A stretch of DNA of 64,000 bases from positions 25,110,001-25,174,000 of the forward strand of contig NC_065873.1 of assembly GCF_933775445.1 (NCBI RefSeq). The letters are read 5' to 3'. Below the pieces are notes generated by a model. The model made no database searches. It was given only the letters and a program-made list of their open reading frames with translations, and was not told the origin of the DNA. Within the stretch, counting starts at the first letter, position 1. Every line of letters starts with the position of its first letter. The position numbers and the translations under genes were made by a program. Source of the stretch: Argentina anserina (taxonomy: Eukaryota > Streptophyta > Magnoliopsida > Rosales > Rosaceae). Shown in pieces: positions 1 to 12,219 of this stretch.

Positions 1-1551
1 AATGTAATGCCTCTAGATCAAATTAACAATTTGTCGGCAAAGGCCTTGAATGTAAATTGAAATAGAAAAAGGAAATGTATAATAGGATGGAGTAGAGACG
101 TACGTACGTACAGTATTTGAAGGAGTTGTAATTAGTTCACCATATAAATTAGTCTATAAACAGCACAGACTTATACTCCCTAGCTACTTGTTCCTGCCAT
201 ATAACACAAGTAGTGGGGATGGATAAAATTAATAATAATTACGTGGTTTAAGGGCTGTTTCATTAGGGTTTGTACGCGAAACCCTAGCTACGTACAGAGT
301 GGTACCAGTTGTCCAGTAGTAGTTTCTAGTGTCGACTTTGAGTGCCTTGTATAGTTGTATATTATTAATGGGTGCAGAATTGATAATGTGTTTGGCGAGG
401 AGAAGAGAAAATTGTAATTTACAAGAGTTAAAAGGGATCAATGCATGTGTATATTCGGATTGCATCAAAGTCTGGAACTCTGGATTCATCTGTCCCATGC
501 AAAATAAAGAAAATTAATAGGATCAAATCGATCAATCGATTACTTAATTTTAAGGACTGCATGCATTCACTGCACACTTATATATTGTTGTAATTAAATT
601 GTTGCAGACAATGTAGGGAAGTCTTCTGCTGTTTTGCAACTTGTAACATGTATAGGCAACGGTGGGTGCCGTGTATTACGGGAAGTTATAGAGCGGGATG
701 GTGTGGTCTAGCTCTGTAGGGGACCCTAAATATGGAGCCCAGTAAAATTTAATGGACTCAGATGGGCTTGCCAGAGGACGCAGTCACCCATTCCTAGTAG
801 CTATTTGCTCCTTTCTTGATGATATGATTTAGCGTTCTAGTGTTAGTAGTAGAACAAAGGGGTGGCTCCATACAAGCCATGGAAAATTAAGATGATAGTG
901 GTCATTTCTTAGAACATGTAATATGTTCAAAATATCTTCCTTCGAGTGCTAACGGAGTAATGTGTACGCCCGGTAGTTAGTTTTGATCATATATTTTGCC
1001 GATTTAAAGAGTTGCTTTTTTTTTCGTACATCAAGAACTAACAAACTTTGGTCAGAGGTATGAAAAATAAATTAACCGGCATAATGTTTTAGGATTTGAA
1101 GATCGATCAGCAGCATGCAGTGGAGTAAAGACTAAGACATGGAGATAGTGTAACACATGCATTAAGCTCGATCATATATTGATCGATATATACATGCAGT
1201 TCCATTAATTAATTACCTGAGACATTAGGGCAAGTTACGCTAGTAGATGAAGAAGAGTTGAGGATCTATGACTAGCACGTCAGAGGAGCTAGGTGAAGGT
1301 ATTTATTGGTAAAGTTTAAACTTAGGGTCCGCAAAAATCATATCCTATCTTCCTACTACAGTATTATGTGTATGTACTAAATGCATGTAGTTCAGTATGC
1401 GGTGGCCGGATAATTATTAGCAAAATGAAGAAAACAACGTACTACGACCCGACCTATATCACACGCATTTTCATAATCAATGAAGCGCAAAAGTCTGCTA
1501 CCAATTTCCTACATGGGCTTAGCCCATTAGATCCCTATGACACATTTTGAT
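1..1551. other. gene-free flank, nothing recognised
   Basis: The stretch is AT-rich with many GATC/CGATCG and ACGTACGT words. The open frames in it are about 60-90 codons with no recognisable protein family, and I see no splice-linked exons or long repeats. Confidence 0.5.
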
Positions 1552-2975
1552 TAGGGGTGGGTACGGGACGGGATGAGGCTAATCTTACATCCCGTCTAAC
1601 TTATTAAGTTCGGGACGGGATTGTTAAACAGCGACAAGCGTGACCTGTGGACCAACTGTATCGATATTGTCCCAACTTAGCCACCTCACAGGTGTTGAGT
1701 TTTAATCACAAAAGACCTCGGTACAATTGGTTATCATCCACCCACTTATAAGCTTTATTTTCTTTGTCACTTCTTAGATGTGAGATCTCTCCTCTCTAAC
1801 ACGCACCCTAACGTGCAACATAATTTTTAGGTCTGCACGTGACAGATTAACATCTCACATACTGGGACGAAATAAACCAAAGTTCAGTAACCAACGACAC
1901 TTGGTGACCATCCAATCGGAAACTCTTTGATGGCATGATAATGACACCCATCTTGGCCCATGACAAAGTGGCACCCAACTCGGGTCCACGACAGATTGGA
2001 GGCGCAACTAGAGAGAGACCCGCTCTGATATCATGTTATACAGTGACAAGCATGGCCCGTGGACCAACTGTACTGATATTGTCCCAACATAGCCACCTCA
2101 CAGGTTATGGGTTTTAATCACAAAAGGTCTCGGTACAATTGGTTATTATCCACCCACTTATAAGCTTTATTTTCTTTATCACTTCTTAGATGTGTAATCT
2201 CTCCTCTCCAACAGGGATCAACACAAGATTTGTATTTTTAAAAGTTCGTCCCACTCGGGATCAGGATGAGACCAAACATATCCCACCTTTTCGGACTTTA
2301 AATAATAAATACTTAATTTACTATTAATAAAATTTTAGTACCAATTATTGTAATAGAAGAAATTAATATATAGATTGTTCCAAATATTTTTCATCATCTA
2401 CTTCGATACCATGAGTTTAATTATTATAAAATTAAATTAATCATTCAAATTATAGCGTTATAGATATTGTTCATAAAAATTCTAGTGTTATCATACAAGA
2501 AAAACATATATAATCATATATTGTATATAAGATTATATAGGTTTCGATTGCTAAATTTATTAGAAATTTGTAATATACAAACCGTCTTTATTTATATCAT
2601 ATAACTCGAACCATATATTAATTAGAAAATTAGTCGAGAGTTATTTATCTTTAGGCAATGAATCAAGATCCAAGATTCATTCTTTGAAGTTAGTCATTTT
2701 CTTATCAAATGCATCTAAGATATTCTCATAAATTATAAATGTATGATGATGATGATGAAATATTTGATGGTTAAAACTCAAAGCGGGACGGGACGGGACA
2801 AGACGAAATGAGATATAAATTATTCGTCCCACGTCTCGTCCCACTATTATGAAACGGGATGAGATCGGGACGGGACAGATGTTTTTAAACTTACGTCCCG
2901 TCCCGTCCCGTCTTTATGAATTTAGGGACGAGATCGGGATGGAATTGAGATTTCGGTTTTTTATGCCCACCACTA
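1552..2975. mobile_element. hAT-like non-autonomous DNA transposon carrying a nested TRIM
   Basis: The left end begins TAGGGGTGGGTA and the right end is the imperfect inverse, TGCCCACCACTA. This form is typical of plant hAT termini. The flanks ATTTTGAT (1544-1551) and AATTTGAT (2975-2982) are a near-identical 8-bp pair, as expected for a hAT target duplication with one change, although the exact border is uncertain by a base. Both subterminal regions carry runs of GGGACGGGAY (1564-1621; about 2783-2940, on both strands), the kind of subterminal array on which hAT transposases bind. No transposase frame is seen, so it would depend on a partner element. The core is interrupted by a separate LTR element at 1622-2213. 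Confidence 0.65.
1622..2213 (-). mobile_element. TRIM (terminal-repeat retrotransposon in miniature)
   Basis: Two direct repeats of 180 bp, 1622-1801 and 2034-2213, both start TGTT and end AACA and differ at about 18 sites by eye. They enclose only 232 bp of non-coding sequence. A perfect 5-bp target duplication GGGAT lies at 1617-1621 and 2214-2218. Read on the minus strand, the sequence just inside the 2034-2213 repeat (2033 down to 2022) is TGATATCAGAGC, which differs at one base from the usual initiator-tRNA-Met primer binding site TGGTATCAGAGC. That fixes the element as minus-oriented. No gag or pol is present, so this is a non-autonomous element, and it sits inside the hAT-like element. 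Confidence 0.85.
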
Positions 2976-3333
2976 ATTTGATATGAAAGATGCACATTTG
3001 TAATTCAAGATTTTGTTGATAGCATTAACAAAGCAAAGACTAGGTTGATCGATCATATCAACACCATGCCATCGATAAATTATGCCCTAGCTAGAAAGCT
3101 TTCAAAAGCAATTATGCAATATAATACAGAGCCAAACCGAGAAGGACACATCCGGTGCTTGCATTATTCTACTAAGAACTAATCAGGGAGAGAATGCATC
3201 TTTTGCTAAATTAATGTCATGAAAAATGAGCTAGATGCAGACACTTATTCACCAGTACTCTAGGATTCTTAAATACAGATAATTTTATAAATGATGCATG
3301 ACGCGACAAATATTATTATTTTGATATTTTGTC
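2976..3333. other. intergenic, downstream of the minus-strand MYB
   Basis: AT-rich sequence between the hAT-like element and the 3' end of the MYB gene. It should hold the MYB 3' UTR and polyadenylation region (the transcript runs toward lower coordinates). No other gene or repeat is recognised. Confidence 0.4.
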
Positions 3334-4427
3334 TTATAAATTCCAATATTCTTCTCCGTCTGCAACAAAGTCCGTGAAAGCTGAAGATAGTTGATACCCG
3401 AAGTCTGAATCACTTTGATCTTCCCAGATGATCAAGTTCTCCACCATTTCCCGCGATATTACAGCATTCATTGGTGCTTCATCATTAGGCTCAGCTTCCG
3501 CTCTACTTGAACTATCGTAAGGCTGAGTCTGAAGTTGATTCGCTCCTTCTCGTTGAACCATTAGTACCTTATCAGTCTTGATCATACTGCTTATCTTTGT
3601 GAAGTCCGTCCCTAGAAACTCAGAAAGACTTATCTCCCTGGTGTAAAAATCCATCAAGATATCCGGCGAACTTTCTTCCGTTGTAGTTGACGTAGTAGAT
3701 GAATGAGACAATAATGACCCTTCACTTGATTCCGATACAAACTTGGAGTCATCACTATGATGATGATCTTTTACTTTGGCCTCGTCGGAGGGTCTCATTT
3801 TCTTTACTGCAGCCTTGGACGTCTTTTCCGGCTGTGACTTCTTACGTAAGTGTGCGTTCCAGTAGTTCTTGATTTCATTGTCTGTTCGCCCTGGAATTCT
3901 CCCTGCTATTAGAGACCATCTGCACATGCATACCATCACAATCTACAATATCAGTGAATGAACCACACATTCAACCGCGCTAGTAGTCATATTATTAAGT
4001 ACGCTGTATTTGATCCGGACAAGATCACAAGAAGAATACCTGTTTTCTAAAAGTTTGTGAAGCCTAATGATGAGGTCCTCTTCTTCTTGTGTAATGTTGC
4101 CTCGTTTTATAGTCGGTCTCAGATAATTTAACCACCGAAGCCTGCAACTCTTCCCACATCTCCTCAGCCCTGCAATACACAAACTTACAAGTTTAATAAG
4201 ATCTCAACGTACTGACATGGGGGTTATAAGAAAGTTCTTAGTTTATATGACTATGAGACTATTAGTAGTACGTCCATTCGTCTCTTGATCTCACCTGTTT
4301 GTTTAAAAATGCTACTCCATTTTTGTTCTCCCTGAGCTTTGATATGATCCGCAAGCATCTTGTCTTCTTCAGCTGTCCAAGGCCCCTTGTTCACTTCTTC
4401 CTTAGAACAGCAGGGTCTTCTCCCCAT
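3334..4427 (-). CDS. R2R3-MYB transcription factor with bHLH-contact motif
   Basis: A DNA-binding nuclear regulator. Three exons were read by eye: 4427-4295 (133 nt), 4169-4040 (130 nt) and 3919-3334, giving 282 residues. The exon lengths and phases are the classic plant R2R3-MYB pattern. R2 tryptophans are W17, W37 and W57. R3 has Ile at position 70 in place of the first Trp, then W89 and W108. R3 carries the [D/E]Lx2Rx3Lx6Lx3R signature (D76, L77, R80, L84, L91, R95), known to bind R/B-type bHLH partners, so an MBW-complex role is likely. The N-terminus [10 protein letters not shown] resembles flavonoid/TT2-type MYBs. The C-terminus is acidic and Ser/Thr-rich and ends EEYWNL. I see no subgroup 5, 6 or 4 motif, so the target pathway (epidermal fate, seed coat or flavonoid) is open. 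A TATA-like box lies about 165 bp upstream. Confidence 0.93.
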
Positions 4428-4590
4428 CTCAACTAAGGATAACCGTACCGCTAATCGACCCTCCTATCTCTTTCTCACTATGATCACGCTGTGAATATGA
4501 CTCTCCTTGAGCTACTAGCTATCTACAGTGTTAATTAGTTGATCATTTGAGTGGTGGTGGGAATGTCTGCGTCAGTGTACATTTGGTTCT

Positions 4591-4599
4591 TATATATAG
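4591..4599 (-). promoter_or_regulatory. TATA box of the minus-strand MYB
   Basis: CTATATATA on the minus strand lies about 165 bp upstream of the MYB start codon. It is the only good TATA match close to the start, and it implies a 5' leader of roughly 130 nt. Confidence 0.5.
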
Positions 4600-4896
4600 C
4601 AAAGTCATAAGCCAGTCCATGGTACCCAAATTTAGTTATTCAAGATGACATATAATTAGATGTATTAAACTATAAATTGAAGATAGAGTAAAATTACAAA
4701 ATATTTGGAATGTTTCTTTGAAAATATCGTAAAATATACCGCACACATTGATTATTTAATTACACAATTTCCATTCTCAAAATTTCTTTACACCGAAATA
4801 TTTACAACGTTTTCAGCCCTAGTCTCCTCTTTATTATCGTCATCTTCATCATAAGAATCATCATACGAATCAGATTTACATATTGACTGAATGTGA

Positions 4897-5103
4897 AATT
4901 ATTATATATACCCGGTACATAGTTCACATGTTGTACATTTTTAATGTTATTAGTCAATTTTTTATTGTATTTGTTTTTGATTAGTTACTCATATTTAAAT
5001 AATATTTTATCATTTTTACCGTGTACATGTTTATTACACCATAAAGTAATATAATTAGTTGGGTACACTATATGACAGTGTCACATGGTATTTCGGCTAC
5101 ACA
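4897..5103. repeat. MITE family copy A (about 205 bp)
   Basis: This copy is in the opposite orientation to copies B and C. Shared blocks are the end TATATATACCCGG, the block reading AATGTTATTAGTC, and the far end containing GACAGTGTCACATGGTA. No coding capacity. It lies within 500 bp of the minus-strand MYB start. Confidence 0.65.
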
Positions 5104-7240
5104 TACTAATTACTCTCGAGTGAATAATGAAGATATGAATGTGCTGTGTAAGCATCTTACTTCCGTAGAGGCTCGCATGCTCTACTCATTGAGTTCTGGA
5201 AACAACCAAACCCTCTTCGAGTGGGGAAACTAGCTAGTTATAAATAATTTTGTAAAAATGACGTTAGAGGATAAATTTAGTCTTTTTTAAGAGGGGTCAT
5301 TTGACCATGCATAAGACATTAATCATTTGGATTATCGTTTGTCTTGAACTCTTGATTGATATAGCTTAACGACTATAGCTAAGCTTAGCTTCGGTCTTTT
5401 TCGATCATATTCAATATATTCAACAACCATTCCAAATTTCCAATAATACAAATTCTGGACCCTTCTGAAGCTAACTTTCCCGGTAGGGTCTTGAAAGTTC
5501 GTTGATTTTTTTCACTCTTAATTATGTCTCACATCTTCATGCATCGATCACTTGTCAAGTTAGCTATAGGTAGTGAACCATCCAATTAGTAGGGAACTGG
5601 GCACATGACTTACACCGAGTGGAATGCCAAAATCAGGTTGATCGAGCTTGGCATGCATGCACTAATTATGCCTTGTTGCCTTAGATCTCTCACATCGTTT
5701 TTTTTTTCCGATACAAACATCGCATTTGTAGACACAGTACGTGAAAGAAGTAAAACAGTGAAATTTCAATGTTGGGTAATAAGATAGTTGACTACAACAT
5801 CGCTTAGAAGGGCCACGTGGTCCTAAACCACAAGCATTCTGCAATCTCCTGATCTCCTCGACTCGAAATAACTTCATCGATCTCATCCTTAATTATATAA
5901 CTTGCTCAGTTGTTCTACTTAATTACTCGACTGGCTGGTCTGGCCATTCCCCCACGGCCCCATGCCGTTCAAGAGCTTTAAATTTTTTACAGGCATACGT
6001 GTAATTGACTAATCTATCTGGACCCGATCCCTTCATTTCATAAATTCATATGCATGGCTTCTGCATTACTACCTGTCATATCTCTGATCAGATTGCAGAA
6101 GGCCATATACTATATCAATCGATAGTAACAGATTAGTCATTTGACCAAATGTGGATAAATAAAGACTAACTCAAGCAATAGTTACAGCTTTGGATCCATT
6201 ACTAAAAGGCTGGTGTTTTAATTTATACTCGATCGCAGCGCATGCATGTGGAAGCCAGCTGCTCTACTATTTGCTATATCTAGATACTATACCAATCAAA
6301 CTCAAAACGTTTTCCCTACTATGTATAATTGTGCGTATATAAGGGGTAATAAGGCAAAGCCATTTCATTAACATTGATTTCGAATTTTCGATCCAGCTCT
6401 CCTACGTGTTCCATCACTTGATCCAGAATTGAATGATGTTTAAAGAACCCGACCATATAGTTTTCTATTGTTTGGAAAAGTTGTTCTGGATACCCAAGAA
6501 ACCCTAGCTGGCTAATTCGATCAACTGATCAGTCAAGAAAGAAAGTGGCCTCTGATGAGAAGGACGCTTTCCGTTCTTTAAATTAGCAGCCTAATATATC
6601 GTACAACCCGTCATATACTCCACTAAGTCAATTATATAAGTCGCTTTACATGCAATTTCTCAACTCATGATCAGAGTGGGGAGGGAGGGAACGGGGGGAC
6701 CTAAACCTAGCTATTACCACGGGCTCATCTTATTATTCCATTAGTTTTGTCGTTTAAGAACCAGACGGAGTCAATTAGATGAAAGAAAATGTAAAAAAAT
6801 ATATCGCTATTAGTTAACATCCACTTGTCTCGTGATCGATCGATGTTTAAGACACCAAACCAACGAACCACTTGTCTCGTGATCGATCGATGTTTAATAC
6901 CGTAATACATTAACTTTTATTCAAAGTCGATACGTACCCTAAAATGTAAATTTGTCATTTTAGGGTGGTCGTTGAGAAAAGAAGAGCATATGCTGATCGA
7001 TCGATGATATATATGCACGGATGACGGATGCACCTCACTCGATCACTCAGTTATATATCTACAAGTCTCATACACGATTCGAAGGCTCTGAAAGTTAGAT
7101 AAGAACCCAATAAAGCTATAGATAGCCATCACCATGTACCAGTCAACTTTACTCTTTGATAATGACATTTTCCGTTTCCTTCTCTAAAGCCGATGAAATT
7201 TCATTAGTTACTGTGGTCAGTTGATTTAGACAAAATATAA
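5104..7240. other. gene-free stretch between the two MYB genes
   Basis: AT-rich DNA with frequent CGATCGAT words. A 27-bp block around CTCGTGATCGATCGATG occurs twice, 45 bp apart (about 6823-6849 and 6868-6894). Open frames are short and have no recognisable product. Confidence 0.45.
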
Positions 7241-7256
7241 GTGACAGATCTTGAGA

Positions 7257-7314
7257 GCGTCTGCTTGTAATCTCTTCAAATCTAATGAAGTTCGATTTGA
7301 TCCAAAAAAAAAAA
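7257..7314 (+). mobile_element. severely 5'-truncated LINE 3' end with target duplication
   Basis: A 58-bp insert ending in about 11 A residues is flanked by a perfect 16-bp direct duplication, GTGACAGATCTTGAGA, at 7241-7256 and 7315-7330. The insert ends with TAATGAAGTT followed by a T-rich stretch and the poly-A tail, the same 3' motif as the larger LINE at 20832-21800. This is what target-primed reverse transcription leaves behind. Confidence 0.8.
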
Positions 7315-7330
7315 GTGACAGATCTTGAGA

Positions 7331-8730
7331 AATTAACACTCATGTATCCGCCAGTTGAATAAATTTTCTAATCTTTTAATCAGTGAACGATCGATAACAT
7401 GACTTTTCTCATGTAGAGTTAAATATAGTTGCTAAAATCAGTTATCATAGCCAACATTTTCTTGCCGGATACTCATAGTTGTCTCATCGTCAACATGGAT
7501 CTATAATTATATTTAAAAATTAATAATTTGAAATTCTATGCGATCAAACTGAATCATAATTAAGATATGGAAATGCATGTAGTTGTTTGGGTTTGTGATC
7601 GAGTGAACTTACATAATTAAGATAAATGGAATGCACAGCAGACTGATGGGCTATGGCTACTAATCAATTAACGAGAATTAGTTTTTGACCGTAACCAATT
7701 ACCATGCATCCCGATAAATAATCAAAAGTCGGTTGGAGACTTGGATATAGATGATATCACAAGCTGCAAATGTATATATATCGGAAAAAAAGTGTATATA
7801 TATAGTTTGAAATCAGAATCGTGTATCCTTATTTATTCTCTCATATCATGACGTCTAAGTTCGCCCCACCTCTCTGGAAGAATAGTTTGATGATCGGAAT
7901 AAGATAATTCAGTTACATTTCATTATATCAATATACATAATATTTAGTATAACAAATACATATATAATATATAGAGTATCGTATCCGATCAAAACTAACT
8001 GGATGCAAAAGTTGTAGGTACTGCAAGAGTTGGATCTTATAAATTACTCATAGTATACTCCATTCGCAATGTTAAATTGGAAGCAAACTGAGTTAATTCA
8101 TGTTCAGAAAAGTTGTGTGAATCATGAGCACTGATATGATCAAAAGTAGATATTATGTGAAAGCCCGTCATGCATAGTTGCATACTTGCTCTCTTTAAAC
8201 ATAAAAAGCGATATGGTTCTCTTCCGATGGCTTAGGAATCTGACTGTAGACGACTAGACGTGGTAAGTTGGTAACCTGCAGCGCGCAATGTTATAGATTA
8301 AAAGAAGCTGTCATTTCTGGTATTGTAACTAATGTTTGTCATATTCTGAACCGCAAATATCTCTTTGGATTCATGACAAAAGATTAGGTTTTTGTTAGGA
8401 CGTGGCATTGAGCGGGTCATCTCCTTCAGGTTGGACATTCAAATGTTTAGGGCTATTTTCCTTGTGAGAAAAACTCATTGCATTATTTGCATATATCAGA
8501 TATTAATATCCAAACTATAGCAAAACTTCTTTTCGATCCTTTCATCGTCGAAACTATCTATATATAGTTCTGAGCGGCAGTGTAACTTTGTTACAGACAA
8601 CTATTTTGGATTCGGTATTAGGGTTTATAATCAAATATTTTGGAGAAAACTTCTCTTTTGTTACCAATTTTAAAATGACATATGGACCTTATGGTCTTGA
8701 ATATATCTAGTCTTAAATATGAATTATTTT
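7331..8730. other. gene-free stretch
   Basis: AT-rich DNA with short AT runs. I see no exon series, RNA gene or long repeat here. Confidence 0.4.
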
Positions 8731-8936
8731 GTGTACTCGCTACACCACGTGACACTGTCATGTGATGTACCTAGTCAATTATATTACGCTATGGTATAAT
8801 TAACATGTACGTGATGAAAATGACAAAGTTTATTTACATATAAGAATCAATCAGAAATAATCACAGTAAAAAATTAACCAATAACATTAAGGAGGTACGC
8901 TACGTGGGATATGTGACGGGTATATATAATAATTTC
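8731..8936. repeat. MITE family copy B
   Basis: About 205 bp, starting GTGTACTCGCTACACC and ending near GACGGGTATATATAATAATTT. It shares its ends and a central ACCAATAACATTAA block with copies A (inverted) and C. Non-coding. Confidence 0.65.
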
Positions 8937-9104
8937 TCTAAAGACCAATACGAGTGTACTAACTGTGAGGAAGATGAAGTTGGGTTTACATCGTTGAACT
9001 CATGTCCCATTCAATAAACTCGCATGAATTAGTGTGATAGGATTCAATTAGGATCGCTTAAAGTCTAGCATTAAATTTGAGCTTATGCAAAACAAGTAAT
9101 TATT

Positions 9105-9308
9105 CTGTGTACCCAAACCACCACATGGCACTGTCATATGGTGTACCCATAAATCATATTACTCTATGGTGCGGTAAACATGAGCGCGGTGAAATAAAAA
9201 TTTATTTAAATATGAGTAATAAATCATAAACAAACACAGTAAAAAATGGACCAATAACATTAAAAAATACGCCACATAGACTATGTACCGGGTATATATA
9301 ATAATTTT
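9105..9308. repeat. MITE family copy C
   Basis: About 205 bp in the same orientation as copy B and only 170 bp away from it. It shows the same order of blocks: GTGTACCC, CACTGTCATATGGTGTACC, ACCAATAACATTAA, CGGGTATATATAATAATTT. Confidence 0.65.
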
Positions 9309-10020
9309 TCATACAGAGCCTACACTATATATCTACATGAAATATATATGGTAAAACCCTACTAAACGAAAAAAAGGTGAAAGAAATACATAACTGATTC
9401 TACACTATTATGTGTAGGAACAAGTTGTTTACCTACTACTAGCTAGCAAGCTTACCCTCGCCTTGCAAACAAAACAACAAACTCAGATTCAACGGAACAA
9501 TATTATCGTTTTCTTCGACGTTGAAACTGCTTTCATGGCTAGATTTTGTGCGTGTAAAACGGTAAATGCCGTTGTTTTGACTGCATGTATAAATCAACCA
9601 AAGATTAAGAGGCTTGGTAGCTGTAGTGGCCGGCTAGTTCTTTTTCTTCTTCTTTTCCGATCAGTAGAAAGATTTTAAGATTATGAAAAAAACAATTAAA
9701 AACTTGGGAGCTAGCTAGTTGGTGCTGAGTTTTAATAATATAGGCACGAATTGCGTGTAGTATTCTGCTGCCTCCTACCACTAACAGAACACAGCACGTT
9801 ACCTCATTTATCAGATGAGAATCTGAAATCTTTGGCCCCAAAAGAAGAAGATTCAAATTCTTCGACTACATAAAGCTTGGAATACCAGATCCTTCCTACC
9901 ACACTGCCACAAAGAATAGTTTCTTGTTAATAGAGTCTGCCACCTCAAACGCATAAACAAACAGAAAAGTTTTTCAATCGCTTTCCGGTTTTGGTGCAAT
10001 TTTCCATTGCTTGCGTGGGC
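9309..10020. other. upstream region of the TT2-like MYB
   Basis: Non-coding by inspection. It should contain the promoter of the plus-strand MYB. The open frames here (up to 83 codons) resemble no known protein and overlap on both strands. Confidence 0.4.
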
Positions 10021-10028
10021 TATAAATA
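10021..10028 (+). promoter_or_regulatory. TATA box of the TT2-like MYB
   Basis: TATAAATA lies 74 bp upstream of the start codon, the expected place for a short leader of about 40-45 nt. Confidence 0.6.
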
Positions 10029-10094
10029 ATAAATGCAAGAGGCCTTCCCTCATTTCTTTCATAGAGAGTTAGAGACACATATAGACAGAGGAAA

Positions 10095-11136
10095 ATGGGG
10101 AGGAGTCCATGTTGCTCCAAGGAAGGACTTAACAGAGGAGCTTGGACTGCCTTGGAAGATAAAGTACTAGCATCTTATATCAATACTCATGGAGAAGGCA
10201 AATGGAGAAACCTCCCAACGAGAGCTGGTACGTACTACTCACTCTGTTCGTCCATTTCTTTTCACTTCTGCTTCTGCTCTTCTCTTACTCTGTTTTCGCT
10301 TTATTGTGTTAATGCAGGTTTGAAGAGATGTGGTAAGAGCTGTAGACTGAGATGGTTAAACTATCTGAGGCCAGATATAAAGAGAGGTAACATATCCCGG
10401 GATGAAGAAGAACTCATTATCAGACTCCATAATCTTCTTGGCAACAGGTACGAACTTCAGCCCTCTCAGAACTCGAAATTGTTTTCTTTACCCCTTATCA
10501 GTTAGAGTTAAAGTTTGTACTTACTTTGGCTTCTATATATGTTATAGATGGTCTCTAATAGCTGGAAGGCTACCGGGGCGAACAGACAATGAAATCAAGA
10601 ATTACTGGAACACCACTCTGGCAAAGAAAGCTAAACCCAAATCGCATTCCGGATCATCCAAGGAAACATCTCCTGCTGGGACCAAATTTAGGCCTAGAAA
10701 GCCGTCAGCTTCAGCATCAGCCGCATCCAGTCAGCCTCAAGTAATAAGAACCAAGGCCACTAGGTTAACCAGAATGCTAGTCCCATCACTCCCTCTTCTC
10801 GTCGATGATTACTCAACAACCAAACCCGCATTTGAGCTTCGAGTTCCTCAAACCCAGTCGGTAAGTTCAGTTCCTGAAGATGCAGTAAACACAGAAGTAC
10901 AGTATCAGGGAACAGGTGCAATAAACTTTGGCTGCAATGAATATGAAGCAACTGCTGGTGATGATAATGAAGATGGTAATGGAGACCATGATATTCCATT
11001 AGATGATGGGGTGCTCAATGACTGGATAGGAGATGTGAACTGTGATCTTGAGAACTATGGCGCTTCATTGGATTTAGATTCCCTTGCATTTTTGCTCCAC
11101 TCTGATGACTGGTTGGGCCAGGAAAATAGTATTTAG
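10095..11136 (+). CDS. R2R3-MYB transcription factor, TT2-like (proanthocyanidin regulator type)
   Basis: Three exons, 10095-10227 (133 nt), 10318-10447 (130 nt) and 10548-11136, encode 283 residues. The R2 repeat has W17, W37 and W57. R3 has I70, W89 and W108. The bHLH-contact signature is E76, L77, R80, L84, L91, R95. After the MYB domain comes VIRTKATR (153-160), which matches the motif known for subgroup 5 (Arabidopsis TT2 and grape, apple and strawberry relatives). The C-terminus is acidic (about 220-283) with DW/WLG elements, as in an activation domain. By family knowledge it would act in a MYB-bHLH-WD40 complex on ANR/LAR and late flavonoid genes in the nucleus. That function is inferred from motifs only. 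The first ATG after the TATA box opens the canonical [11 protein letters not shown]-terminus, so the start is secure. Confidence 0.95.
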
Positions 11137-11678
11137 AGAAAATTAGCTAGATATAAACTCATTATTGTCAAGTCTCCTTTAAAATAAACTCATGCATATT
11201 TTTTTTTCATTTTACACTCATTCTACGTAAATAAACCTATCATATAGAGCGTATGTCTATAATTAATGGTGCTATAATTGGTATGTGACGCAATCTTTAT
11301 TTCTGACCTTATTTTATATTTATTCTACTCCCTTGATTATATATATTCTCTTCGTCAAAGTATTCCATTTCGAACAAAATTTCATATTTTCTTTCAAAAG
11401 ATGAAATGAGATTTTGATTAGAATCTTCAAAAATATTTGTATTATTGTTTCAAAGTAAGGGAATAAGATAAGTGTTCATAGTACTTCGTGCATATGTCTT
11501 TGTGAGTTGATTGAATAAATATTCTGAAAGAAAATAAAGAATTGAAGAAAATGGAAGAAAGGGGAAAAGAGTTTTGACAACAAATTAGATTGCATTTCAG
11601 TCCTAAACTCACATTGATACCTTGATTTTCATACTCAAAAAAATGTCTAATTGCAAGGTACCTAATTTTTTTCTTTGG
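11137..11678. other. 3' flank of the TT2-like MYB
   Basis: AT-rich sequence with probable 3' UTR just after the stop codon. It runs up to the edge of the copia element. No gene recognised. Confidence 0.4.
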
Positions 11679-11889
11679 TGTTGTAGGGAAAATATAATGA
11701 TATATTCATCTCATTGATAATCCCCTTTATATAGGGGTCAAGATTACAATAAAAGTAAATGGTAATTACAATGGTAATTAAGACTACATAATGGTGATTG
11801 ATCTGTTACATCCATTGACCATAAACTTCATTAACTCATTCATTTATTTGTTTTAACGAATGCACACTAATGGTGTTTTTCCTTCAACA
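11679..11889 (-). repeat. copia LTR (3' LTR in element orientation)
   Basis: 211 bp with TG...CA ends. The polypurine tract lies at 11890-11901 (plus strand CTCTCCCTTGTG). Confidence 0.85.
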
Positions 11890-12219
11890 CTCTCCCTTGT
11901 GCCGAGTTTAAAGATATAATTGTGCATAAAGTGTTGCCTCATTGAAAACCTTGCAAAGTAACAAAACTCAATGGGAGAAAATAAAACCTTGGTCGAAGGG
12001 GAAAAGAACACAACGCACCTATTACATCACCTCCCCCGATCTTTACATTAATCATGAGAGCTTTGATAACTTTTACATATTTAACTATGTGTTTTATCTG
12101 GCACGTATTTCTTTACGTCAAAAATGCAACGACGTGGATAATATTCATTCTCATCATATCGTTTTCTTTTTTCTTTATAGGGACTATAAACCTAAACTTT
12201 TATGTATTGTTGTTACGTG

